64,000 nt of DNA from JBMYRH01 sp049602155. GTDB lineage: Bacteria; Myxococcota_A; UBA9042; PHBI01; JBMYRH01. The position numbers were made by a program, and so were the translations under genes. Below, piece after piece: positions 25,916 through 35,700 of the stretch (positions within the stretch are counted from its first letter, which is position 1; each line of letters opens with the position of its first letter). The notes below the pieces were generated by a model. That model saw nothing but the letters and a program-made list of their open reading frames with translations. It searched no databases and was not told where the DNA came from. The stretch is from the NCBI GenBank assembly GCA_049602155.1, contig JBMYRH010000004.1, positions 124,001-188,000 on the forward strand, given 5' to 3'.

Positions 25916-27496
25916 ATGACGTTGACCCTACGCGATGCGGGTATCCGAAGCACTTCCACAGTCCACAGGAACCTCAAGCCCACGGTGCTGGTAGAGCATG
26001 CACTGCGTCGCGGTGAAGGGACCCTCGCTGCCGGCGGGGCCCTGGTCACGCGCACGGGCAACTACACGGGTCGCTCTCCGAACGACAAGTTTACTGTCCT
26101 CGACGCGACCACAGAGAGCGCGGTCTGGTGGGGCGACGTAAACCGCCCCATCTCAACTGAGCGCTTCGACGCCCTGCACCTCCAGATCACCGCCTACTTG
26201 CAGGGGCGGGATCTCTACGTTCAGGACTGCTACGCAGGCGCGGACAGCGACCACCGACTGAAGGTGCGCGTCATCACGGAGCGCGCTTGGCACAGCAACT
26301 TCGCGCACAACATGTTCATCCAGCCCAAGGATGAGGAGCTCAACGGCTGGAAGCCGGAGTTCACCGTGCTGCAGGCCCCCGGGTTCAAAGCGGATCCTGC
26401 CCAGGACGGCGTCAACTCGGAAGCCGCTATCATCGTGGACTTCACACGAAAGTTAGTCCTGATCTGCGGCACGGAGTACGCCGGTGAGATCAAGAAGAGT
26501 ATCTTCACTGCGCTGAACTTCATGCTCCCCGAAAAGGGCGTGCTCGGTATGCATTGCTCGGCAAACATCAGCCCTGAGGGACACTCCGCCGTCTTCTTTG
26601 GACTGAGCGGTACGGGTAAAACGACCCTCTCTGCGGACCCGACCCGTGCCCTCATCGGTGATGACGAGCATGGCTGGTCTGACAATGGGCTCTTCAACTT
26701 CGAAGGGGGCTGCTACGCCAAGGTGATTCGCCTCGATCCAGAGGCTGAGCCAGTCATCTTCGCGACCACACAGCGATTCGGGACGCTCCTCGAGAACGTC
26801 GTGATGGACCCTGAGACGCGTGAGCTCGATCTCTTCGACGCGCGCTACACGGAGAACACCCGGGCAAGCTACGACATCACGCAAGTCCCCAACCGCGTGG
26901 ACACGCTGAAGGGAGATCACCCGACCGATATCGTCATGCTCACGTGCGATGCCTTCGGCGTGCTCCCGCCCTTGTCTCGGATGACCCCTGAGCAAGCGAT
27001 GTACCACTTCCTCAGCGGCTACACCGCCAAGGTCGCCGGCACCGAGCGAGGTGTGACCGAGCCGACCGCTGCCTTCTCAGCCTGCTTCGGTGCGCCCTTC
27101 ATGGCGCGTCACCCAGCGGTCTATGCAAAGCTCCTCGGAGACAAGATCGCACGACACAACGTCCGCTGCTGGCTCGTGAACACAGGCTGGACCGGCGGTG
27201 CGTATGGCGTGGGCGAGCGTATGAAGATCCAGTGGACGCGCCGCCTACTTGAGGCAGCAATCACCGGTGAGCTCGACGCGACCGACTTCACCCCAGATCC
27301 CCGTTTCAAGGTCTCGGTCCCTGCGCACGTGCACGGCGTGCCGACGGCCGTCCTTCAGCCACGCGAGACCTGGGCAGACAAAGCCGCCTATGACGCACAG
27401 GCGGAGGCACTTGTGGGGCTCTTCCAGGAGAACTTCGCACCCTACGCCGAGCACGCGACAGAGGCCATCCAGGCCGCAGCCCCGAGCCTTCGATAA
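25916..27496 (+). CDS. pckA: Phosphoenolpyruvate carboxykinase (ATP)
   Basis: Converts oxaloacetate plus ATP to PEP, the entry step to gluconeogenesis. The 526-residue protein has GRSPNDKF, the kinase-1 P-loop GLSGTGKTTLSADP (about residue 230) followed by IGDDEHGW, the GTEYAGEIKKSIF block and MKIQWTRRLLEAA. These define the ATP-using rather than the GTP-using family. I chose the ATG at 25916 because GTGAGGA sits directly upstream as a ribosome site; a GTG at 25904 is in frame. Single-gene unit, followed by a convergent gene 24 bp later. Confidence 0.96.
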   Translation: MTLTLRDAGIRSTSTVHRNLKPTVLVEHALRRGEGTLAAGGALVTRTGNYTGRSPNDKFTVLDATTESAVWWGDVNRPISTERFDALHLQITAYLQGRDLYVQDCYAGADSDHRLKVRVITERAWHSNFAHNMFIQPKDEELNGWKPEFTVLQAPGFKADPAQDGVNSEAAIIVDFTRKLVLICGTEYAGEIKKSIFTALNFMLPEKGVLGMHCSANISPEGHSAVFFGLSGTGKTTLSADPTRALIGDDEHGWSDNGLFNFEGGCYAKVIRLDPEAEPVIFATTQRFGTLLENVVMDPETRELDLFDARYTENTRASYDITQVPNRVDTLKGDHPTDIVMLTCDAFGVLPPLSRMTPEQAMYHFLSGYTAKVAGTERGVTEPTAAFSACFGAPFMARHPAVYAKLLGDKIARHNVRCWLVNTGWTGGAYGVGERMKIQWTRRLLEAAITGELDATDFTPDPRFKVSVPAHVHGVPTAVLQPRETWADKAAYDAQAEALVGLFQENFAPYAEHATEAIQAAAPSLR

Positions 27497-27520
27497 GACC
27501 CCACGTCGGGGCGCAGCCGT

Positions 27521-28795
27521 TTAAGGACCGCTGAGCTTCTCAGCGAGTGCGCGCGCCTCGACGATGTTGTCTTCAATCGAACAATAGGTCCACGAGCCGT
27601 AACGGCCAATGCTGTGGACGCCGCGCTCGGCCAGCTGTGCACGCTTTTGCTCCACGTCCGCGATGGAGTCTTTGGTGATGTGGACGTAAGCCGGGTCCAG
27701 CACGATCGAGTGATCAGCGACGAGCTGATGCCCATCGATGAAGCCAGTCGCCTCGAGATCTCTGAGGGTGCGAGCCTTCATCTCTGCGACGTGCGCGTCA
27801 TCGATCTCGACGTCAGCAGGGTAGCCAATCTCGATGTAGAGGCTCATCCGATCGGTGCCGAGGATGTTGTCGTAGAACCCGATCCGATAGAAGACTTGGT
27901 CGGGCGACGGGAAGTAGATCCAGTGCACGCCTTCTGGCCCCTTCCGATCGAAGCCCAAGTTGAACACGAGGACCTTGTTATAGCTGTAGACAGAGGGGTC
28001 ATGCTCCAACCCTGTCATCTGAAGCAGCTTCGGGAACGGCGCACTGCTGACCAAGTGCTCAAAGCGGATTTGGCGCTTGGGCGTCGTCGCGACCTTGGCC
28101 TTGAGATCGATCGACGTGACAGGCTCCTCGAGGCAGATCTTTGCGGGGTTCACGCCTGCGGCCATCGCATGGACATACTGAACAGCCCCACCTTCCGGAT
28201 AGGTGAACGTCGCGTTGTAGCTCGCGTTGTCCGCGCGCCTGAAATTCCTAATAATCTCAGGCACATCTGCGTATGGAAAGAAGCGACCCATCGCATCAAC
28301 ATCGAGCGTCTTCAGATCTGTCGCGTAGAGCTTTTCGTTGTAGGGGACTAAGAAACGCTCGGCGATACCTTTGCCAAACTTGGCGTAGAGCATCGCCTCA
28401 AAGCTCTCGGAGGCCCGCGCTTCTGGGTAGGCCTCTTCCTTGAAGTAGAGGTCATGCAGACAGTCGATGAAATCTTCTTTGGGCAGCTGATGGATGTTCT
28501 TCTGGAAGGGGAAATCGATCAGGTTCCCCTCGAACCAAATCCGTGAATCCTTCGCCACAGTGCGCACCTCCTGGTCTCCCATACGTCCCACGAGGTAGCG
28601 CTCGATTTCAGGCCGGCGAAAATGAAAGAAGTGGCCTGAAAAATCCCAGACGAAGCCTGCCTTCTTGATGGTTCGACAGTACCCGCCGAGTTCATCAAGG
28701 GTCTCCATGACGAGGTAGTCGTCGCCAGGGACCCAGTCTGCGAAGGACAGGCCGCTCATCCCACCGCCGATCACGAGGTATTTGGTGCTCTCCAA
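27521..28795 (-). CDS. FAD-dependent amine-oxidase-family / UDP-galactopyranose-mutase-like protein
   Basis: A 424-residue flavoprotein. The N-terminus YLVIGGGMSGLSFADW is a Rossmann dinucleotide-binding loop followed by MFT-type ETLDELGGYCRT, which binds the FAD ribose. Aromatic FWXFSGHFFHFRRPEI and later segments resemble protoporphyrinogen-oxidase and UDP-galactopyranose-mutase-type proteins that act on sugar nucleotides or lipids; the substrate cannot be determined. No ATG begins the frame: the start is a TTG at 28795 with GGGGGAG ahead. Lies alone between pckA (convergent) and the radical SAM gene (166 bp upstream, same strand). Confidence 0.82.
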   Translation of the reverse strand: MESTKYLVIGGGMSGLSFADWVPGDDYLVMETLDELGGYCRTIKKAGFVWDFSGHFFHFRRPEIERYLVGRMGDQEVRTVAKDSRIWFEGNLIDFPFQKNIHQLPKEDFIDCLHDLYFKEEAYPEARASESFEAMLYAKFGKGIAERFLVPYNEKLYATDLKTLDVDAMGRFFPYADVPEIIRNFRRADNASYNATFTYPEGGAVQYVHAMAAGVNPAKICLEEPVTSIDLKAKVATTPKRQIRFEHLVSSAPFPKLLQMTGLEHDPSVYSYNKVLVFNLGFDRKGPEGVHWIYFPSPDQVFYRIGFYDNILGTDRMSLYIEIGYPADVEIDDAHVAEMKARTLRDLEATGFIDGHQLVADHSIVLDPAYVHITKDSIADVEQKRAQLAERGVHSIGRYGSWTYCSIEDNIVEARALAEKLSGP

Positions 28796-28961
28796 GGGCT
28801 CCCCCTGTTGCCAAGAGCGCGGACTATAGCACCAGACGCCAGTCTCGGAATCAGCCCCTTTGAGAAAGGTGCACGACTAGGGAACCAACCCACTCCGGCA
28901 ACCCGGTCAGCCCCCCGTCGATATCGCCCAAAATCAAAGCGAACTCGGCACCGTCGAGCAG

Positions 28962-30785
28962 CTATGCGTGGCGGTCGATGAAGGCCAACACACCTTCACC
29001 TTCGTCCAGCTGGGCAATGCGGTCACGATCGATAGCGACGAGCTCATCGAGGCCGTGAATATCCTCGTAGAGTGCGTAGACTTTCCCAGGGCACACCCGA
29101 GACAGGGCACATGTGTCGCGATGTGGACACGGCGTCGTCGCCGCCGTGAAGGCGACAGAGCGATCACCACCGCTCTGTTCAAAACCAGCGGAGCGATAGA
29201 AGGTCCCCGCCGGATCGGTGGCGCGCTGCTCCAAGCGCTTCGGCGTCACAAGCGCGTGGCCTGTACGCTCCTGATGCTGCACAGCGACGCAGGGTAAGAT
29301 CTCGCCAAGGGGGAGATCCGCGAGCGGCCACCACCCCTCCGGGTAAATGGCGTCGAGTGCATCACTGAATCGTACCGAGATGTCGCGGTAACGATCCGTC
29401 TTGCTCGACGTGTTCGGGAACGGGAGATGGACCTCCCACCAGCGGCCAAGCGGCTTCACAAGATCGCGGAGACCGCGGTCGTGGATATTGAAGCTGGTGA
29501 GCACTGTGTTGATGATCAATGTCCCACGATCATCCATCAGCTCGTTGAGGTTAGCGACGGCCTGCATCACGTCATCAAACGCCCCCTTGGTCCCAGTCGC
29601 GCCGTCATGGATTTCAGGCGATGAACCGTAGATCGGCACATAGATAACGTAGCGCTCGGGCTGAGCAGCGATGAAACGCTCAGCGAACGCCCGGTCTGCG
29701 AGAGGTCGGCACGTACTGAGGAGGTGAAACTCTTCGAAGCCCTCGTCTCGAGCCAAGTCGAGAAGGTCAAAGAGGTACGGGGCGTTGAGGGGCTCAATAC
29801 CGTTGATGCGGAGTGTCTTGGCACCACGCTCTGCGCTTCGCTTGATGTCCGTCTTGAGCGCCATGACCAAGGGCGAATCGGCATCCAACACAGGGAAAAT
29901 CTCTTCCCGAATCGAGCAGAAGTTGCAGGTCTGACCGCACGGCGCAGGGATCGCGAGATTCAGGGCACGGGGAGCCCCGTCCGCCGCGGGCGTCGCCGGC
30001 GCGGTAGGATCACTCTCCACTGCGACAAAGGAGACGCCACGATCGTGCGCCTCAAGCACCAACCCCAGCTCTCTCGCAAGATCGGCGTAGAGGGCCGCTC
30101 GACCTGCATCGGATGAGCTCCCGTAGGCCATCGTGTAAGTGACATCTAAGCTACGTGAGCGAAAGGCTGCGGGCTCAGCGTCGTCCCGAAGCCGCAGCTT
30201 CAAGCGAGGCTGAAAGCGCTCTCGTGGCTTTGCGAAAGCCACCGCGACCTCATGGCGGCCATGCGGGTAAACCTCTGTCAGCGTCCACCCGTCTTTGAGT
30301 TCGTGCCCAAGGCTCATCCGCTCAAAGAGCCACTCTCCGACCTCTGTCGCGTCAAAGCGCACGTTTCGTTCCGCCTCGTCTGCATGCTCAGGCTCACAGA
30401 GGCGGACGACGGCAGGCGCCTCTGAGAGCGTCTGACATGCGCGCGCAGCAGTGCGTTTGACCGTCTCTGGAGTGTCCTCGTCATCGACATCCCAAGCGGA
30501 GGGCGCATTGCGATACCCGACCGCGTATACCTCCCCTCGCAGGAACGCAGGGACGGCCTCGTTCTCGTGCTCAGTCCACTCTAGAGCGATCCCCTTACCC
30601 TCGTCTGGACCGAGTTCCAGGACCACCGTGCGTCCACCGACGCGACGAACGTGCTGAACACGCCACGAATCCTCAATCACCCCTGCGTCTTGCAGCAGGG
30701 ATTGGGCGGTCTCGCGGACATTGAGGAGATCGGTAGCAGCTTGCGTCACACGGGAAGTGTACTCAGGCAGGACCTCGAAGCACAA
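28962..30785 (-). CDS. Radical SAM protein with extra N-terminal domain
   Basis: A 607-residue protein. Residues 1-260 are an unassigned domain rich in acidic residues; then PAPCGQTCNFCSIREE gives the radical-SAM CX3CX2C cluster. A C-terminal group of cysteines (PHRDTCALSRVCPGKVY) suggests an auxiliary Fe-S cluster of the SPASM/twitch type. KTLRINGIEPLNAPYLFDLLDLA is the typical SAM-barrel strand-helix. Reaction unknown; peptide or small-molecule modification are the usual roles. The frame opens with TTG at 30785; GTG at 30749 is an alternative start. The Ser/Thr kinase gene ends 17 bp upstream on the same strand, so the two are probably one operon. Confidence 0.85.
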   Translation of the reverse strand: MCFEVLPEYTSRVTQAATDLLNVRETAQSLLQDAGVIEDSWRVQHVRRVGGRTVVLELGPDEGKGIALEWTEHENEAVPAFLRGEVYAVGYRNAPSAWDVDDEDTPETVKRTAARACQTLSEAPAVVRLCEPEHADEAERNVRFDATEVGEWLFERMSLGHELKDGWTLTEVYPHGRHEVAVAFAKPRERFQPRLKLRLRDDAEPAAFRSRSLDVTYTMAYGSSSDAGRAALYADLARELGLVLEAHDRGVSFVAVESDPTAPATPAADGAPRALNLAIPAPCGQTCNFCSIREEIFPVLDADSPLVMALKTDIKRSAERGAKTLRINGIEPLNAPYLFDLLDLARDEGFEEFHLLSTCRPLADRAFAERFIAAQPERYVIYVPIYGSSPEIHDGATGTKGAFDDVMQAVANLNELMDDRGTLIINTVLTSFNIHDRGLRDLVKPLGRWWEVHLPFPNTSSKTDRYRDISVRFSDALDAIYPEGWWPLADLPLGEILPCVAVQHQERTGHALVTPKRLEQRATDPAGTFYRSAGFEQSGGDRSVAFTAATTPCPHRDTCALSRVCPGKVYALYEDIHGLDELVAIDRDRIAQLDEGEGVLAFIDRHA

Positions 30786-30802
30786 TCTGTCAGCACTCGC
30801 CT

Positions 30803-32644
30803 TTAATCGAGTTCTTCGTACACGGTCGACTTCGGGGGCGGCGAAGGCCGCGTCTTCACTGGTGCTTCGAGCTCAATCTTCGGTGCGGCTGGCTTGGAGA
30901 TACGCTCGATCCAAGCCCCCTCCTCAGGCTGTTGACGGGGCTTACGCTTGGCGCGCTTGGCTGTCGCCGGCCGCAAGTAGAGTTCATACCGGCCAGATGC
31001 TCCGACATCTGCACGCTTCAAACGCTCTCGTTGATACCCGTCTAAACGCACCTGGAGAGAGCGACGATCGCCGTCGTCGGCCCAAACCAGTGCCAACGGA
31101 GTCACCCCTAACACCGCTTTGCCGCGTGTCACGGTGGCCCCTGGAGGGACGGTGATCAGCATCACGACATCTTGAGCGGCAGCAGGCACCTCGTCCTCGA
31201 CGGCTTGCTTCGACGTCGCAGCAGCCTCTCGGGTAGGCGCCTCGTCCTTCACGGGCGCAGCGACGGCCTCCACAGAGGTCGCTTGTGACACCTCCACCTG
31301 TGAGTTCACGTCGCCCTGAAGCGCCCACCAGGTGGCGCCAGCCCCGAGACCAAGCAGTGCGAGCGCCGCGAGCAGCACCGGCCAAGCTTGAGTCGAGGCA
31401 GGGGGCGTTTGCGGCGGCGCCGCTCCACGGGATGAGAGCCCCGTCTCTGAGGGTCGTAAAGCCTCATGCCCGGTAGAGGGGGCTGTCCTTGGGCCGACGA
31501 CGCCTGACGGCATCAGCTGGACCGGCGCCGCACTCGCGACCGCAGCTTCTTCATCGAAGGCCGTAGAGACAGAGACAGCCTCGTGCATCGACGATTTGGC
31601 CCGTGGTCGTCTTGCCCTTGCAGGCCCCGTCTCTGTCACCGTCGACGAGCCGCTGCCCACAGACCGCTGGGGCGCAGGCTCAAAAGGCACACCCGCACAG
31701 GAGCGCAACAATTCCAACGCGCTCGCTGCATCAGTGGGCCGATGAAGCGGGTACTTCGAGAGGCACGCATAGATGAAGTCGGGCAGACGACCAACCAAAG
31801 GATGGCCATCAAGCACCATCTCCGGCACGTCGTACTCGACATGAGCCAGCATGTACTCGGCCACTGAGCCGCACAGGAACGGCGGCTTCCCAGCTAGCAT
31901 CTCGTAGAGCACGACGCCGAGCGCATAAATATCTGCGCGCTGATCCACCGTCCCTGCAGAGGCCTGCTCGGGCGCCATGTATCGAGGCGATCCGAGCGCT
32001 ACCCCGACGCCCGTGAGGTTCTGCCCTTTCTCAAACCCCGTGACCTTCGCGATGCCGAAATCGAGGATCTTCATGAAGTCGGGCCGCCCAAAGAGCTCGG
32101 TCACAAAGAGATTATCGGGCTTCAGGTCCCGGTGAATGATTCCGACGCTGTGCGCCTCAGCGAGGCCCTCTAGGACCTGGATCCCGATCCTGATGACCCG
32201 CTCTGGGTCGAGCGGCGACTCGCGCTTCAGCAAGCTGCTCAAGGGCTCCCCTTCGAGGAACTCCATCACGAGGTACAGGATCCCCACGTCGGTTTGCCCA
32301 AAGTCGATCAGTCGGATGGTGTTGGGGTGACTGAGTGTCGCGACCGATCGCGCCTCTTGCTGAAACCGTGCGATCGTCGTGAGGTCCGTCACGCGATCCG
32401 CGTTGAGCACTTTCAATGCCACGGATCGCCCCACTGAGAGTTGGGTGGCTCGATAGACAGTGCCCATCCCGCCGCGTCCTAAGATCCCCTCGACGCGGTA
32501 CCGGTCTTCGAAGACTTGACCGACAAGGGGGTCACTGCTGGTGCTCAGCAGCCCCTCATCCACCGTCTGAAAACCGTCGAGTTCACAGACACGACGCTCA
32601 GTACGCAGACCACACTGTGGGCAGATCCTCATGAGAACGTTCAT
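30803..32644 (-). CDS. Transmembrane Ser/Thr protein kinase with zinc-ribbon-like N-terminus and PEGA domain
   Basis: A 613-residue Hanks-type kinase, active by sequence: GRGGMGTVYRA Gly loop, VALKVL lysine, HRDLKPDNLFV catalytic loop, ILDFGIAKV DFG, and YMAPEQ. It begins with MRICPQCGLRTERRVCELDG, a short zinc-ribbon-like cap. A single membrane helix at about 418-440 (LLAALALLGLGAGATWWAL) leads to an extracytoplasmic PEGA domain (ITVPPGATVTRGKAVLGVTP) and a Lys/Pro-rich tail. I placed the start at the ATG at 32644 with GGAGGGG about 11 nt ahead; longer forms run into the promoter of gdh. Divergent from gdh; co-directional with the radical SAM gene. Confidence 0.92.
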   Translation of the reverse strand: MNVLMRICPQCGLRTERRVCELDGFQTVDEGLLSTSSDPLVGQVFEDRYRVEGILGRGGMGTVYRATQLSVGRSVALKVLNADRVTDLTTIARFQQEARSVATLSHPNTIRLIDFGQTDVGILYLVMEFLEGEPLSSLLKRESPLDPERVIRIGIQVLEGLAEAHSVGIIHRDLKPDNLFVTELFGRPDFMKILDFGIAKVTGFEKGQNLTGVGVALGSPRYMAPEQASAGTVDQRADIYALGVVLYEMLAGKPPFLCGSVAEYMLAHVEYDVPEMVLDGHPLVGRLPDFIYACLSKYPLHRPTDAASALELLRSCAGVPFEPAPQRSVGSGSSTVTETGPARARRPRAKSSMHEAVSVSTAFDEEAAVASAAPVQLMPSGVVGPRTAPSTGHEALRPSETGLSSRGAAPPQTPPASTQAWPVLLAALALLGLGAGATWWALQGDVNSQVEVSQATSVEAVAAPVKDEAPTREAAATSKQAVEDEVPAAAQDVVMLITVPPGATVTRGKAVLGVTPLALVWADDGDRRSLQVRLDGYQRERLKRADVGASGRYELYLRPATAKRAKRKPRQQPEEGAWIERISKPAAPKIELEAPVKTRPSPPPKSTVYEELD

Positions 32645-32772
32645 TGAATCGCATTCCCCTCCACACAACAAGCGTCCACCTCGCATCCTGTGGTTCATCT
32701 TGCCTGGCACCGTGCCGTATGCTAGCGACCGCCTTGATTAGCGGGCTGGGTGCTTTATACGGAGGGGATCCG

Positions 32773-35700
32773 ATGCATCGAAACGTCGGCAGAGAAGAGC
32801 TGATTGACGAACTGGTACCTGAACTTCGTCGTGCACACGAGGAAGAGACAGGATCGGCATCTGACACCTTGGACGCCTTTTCACAGGCGGTCCTCAAGCG
32901 GGTGGATGATAAGTACCTCTATCTCCATCGCCTCACGACGCTCGGAGCACAGCTTCGAGACTCGTTCCGCTGGGTCACCGAGCGCGCCCATGAGGACGCC
33001 GTTCACGTCCGTGTCTTTGAGCCAACGCTCAAGGACAACGGCTATGAACTCGAAGGTTTCGTCATCGAGACGTCGATGCCAGACCAACCGTTCATCGTCG
33101 ACACAATGAAGCTCTATACCGAGCAGTGCGGCGTTCGGGTGATCAACCAGCTCAACGTCGTGATGCCTGCGTCCTTCGATGAGGACCAACTCGTCGCGGT
33201 CGGTAAGACCGGCACCGACGTGCGCCTCATCAGCTACACACGCTGGTATGTCACGTGGCGCGACGGCATGACAGCAGATGACGTGAAGACAGCGATCGAG
33301 GGGCGCCTCGCGTTGGCACGGGCGAGCGTCAGCGGTTTTTACCGCATGGTCCGGCTCGTCAAAGACACGGCCAATGAGTTTGAGTACCTCTCTCGCATGC
33401 ACGCGACGAAGGCGGACGACTGCCTCGAGGTGCGCGACTTCTTGAGCTGGTTGGTGGAAGACCACTACGTGTTCATGGGCTTGACAGTCTACGAGTTCGA
33501 TGCAGACGGAAACGCGACAATCGCGAACCAAGTGGGCGCAGTCTTAGAGGGAGACGATCCCGACGCGACCCTCACCTCGATCACTGAGTTTGCACGGCCT
33601 AACGAGACCCTCAGCTGGCCCATCGTAAGAGCGCTCAAGTCGAGCGTGGAGTCTCGGGTGCACCGCGCCGGTAAGGTCGACGAATTGGTCGTACGTCTCT
33701 TTGACGATCAAGGACGCGTCACAGGCTGTGCAGTCATCCAGGGACTGTTTACGTTCAAGGGGCTGAGTCAGCCCGGGAGCGAGATCCCCATCCTGCGCGG
33801 TAAGCTCGCGCACGTCATCGCCGAGGAGGACGTGGTCCCCGGGGGATACGTCCACAAGGGCTTCGTCAACGCCTTCAATGCACTCCCTGTCGAGTACCTC
33901 TTTGGCGCGGACCTCGAGACCGTTCGCGACCTGCTCGCTATGCTCGTGACAGCGGATACAACCCATGAGGTGAAGTGCCAGGTCGTCTTAAGTGACGACG
34001 GCCACAGCGCCTACGCGTTCGTCGTCATCCCAAAGAAGCACTACTCGGAAGATCTGCGTTCGCAAATGGAGGCCTCACTCCGGGACAACCTCGGAGCCTC
34101 CTACACCGACCACCGCGTATATTTGGGCAAGTCCGGCACGGTCGCAGTGCACTTCTACCTGACCGGTGGCCGAGAGCTCAGCGAAGCCAACCTCGACGAG
34201 GTGCACAACGCCCTCGTCGAGATCGGTACGCCGTGGACATACCGCCTACGCCACCGCCTTGAGAGCGCGCTGGGTGAGAGCGACGCGGCCGGCACCTATG
34301 CGCGCTACGCGGATGCGTTCCCCGAAGGCTACACAGAGCAAACCCCAGAGTCCTATGCGGTCACCGACATTACGCATCTCGAGTCTGTGCTTGAGACGGG
34401 TGCCCTTCAGTTCGAGATCTTCCCGCACCCGACCATCGACTCTGAAGCGCTCATCCGTATCTACAGCCGCGAGCCAATGCAGCTCACCTCGATCCTCCCG
34501 GTCATCGACAACTTCGGTGTGGTCGTCGTCGAACAGCTCGCATTCGAGGTCTCCCCGAAGGAGGCCCCCTGTCTTACCGTCAATACCCTGCGGATCCTTC
34601 GAGGCGACCACGACGTGCTCGCCCAAGGCAAAGCCCTGCTCCAGGGTGTCCAAGCCGTCTTCGCACGCCGGATGCGCAGTGACCGCCTGAACCGACTGCT
34701 GCTGCACGGTCACCTGACCTGGCAAGAGGTCGATCTCTTCCGAGGACTCTACAGTTACGCGCGACAGACGGCCAACCAACCTGGCCTTGAGTTGATCCAG
34801 AAGGTGCTCGCCGGACACAGCGATTACGTCTCGAGGCTCGCCGAGTTCTTCCGGGTGCGCTTCGATCCGGACACCGGGCTGGACCTGACGCGCCGCACAG
34901 CGCGACAAGATGAGCTCGTCGCCGGGGCCATGACCTACCTCGACAGTGTTCAGTCTTTCGAAGAAGACCGCATCCTGCGCCTCTTCTTGAACCTGATGCA
35001 GTCGACCCTCCGGACCAACTTTTACCGAACGCGAGGCGACGACGAACACTTCATCAGCATGAAGCTCGACTGCAGCATGATTCGAGATCTACCCGAGCCT
35101 CGACCGCTCTATGAGATCTACGTGCACCATGCCCGTATGGAGGGCGTCCACCTGCGGGGTGGTCGTGTGGCCCGAGGTGGCATCCGCTGGAGTGACCGAC
35201 TCGATGACTATCGCTCGGAGGTCCTCGGGCTGATGGCGACTCAGATGTTGAAGAACACGGTCATCGTGCCAGTCGGTGCGAAAGGCGGCTTCGTCCTCAA
35301 AGATCCTATCGATGATTGGAGTGAGGCCCGAGTGCGGGCCGATACGCTCTACCGCATCTTCATCCGAGGCCTCCTGGAGGTCACCGATAACCTCGTCGAG
35401 GGAGACATTGTCGCCCCTGAGCGTGTGGTTCGATACGACGGCGACGACCCCTACCTCGTGGTCGCCGCGGACAAAGGAACCGCACACCTCTCAGACACCG
35501 CAAACGGGGTCGCGCGCGACTTCGGGTTCTGGCTAGACGACGCCTTCGCGTCAGGCGGCTCCGTCGGCTACGACCACAAGATAAAGGGCATCACTGCGCG
35601 TGGCGCTTGGGTCTGTGTCAGGCATCACTTCCGCGAGCTTGGACTGGATCCAGAGATCGACCCGATCACAGTGGTCGGCATCGGTGACATGTCAGGAGAC

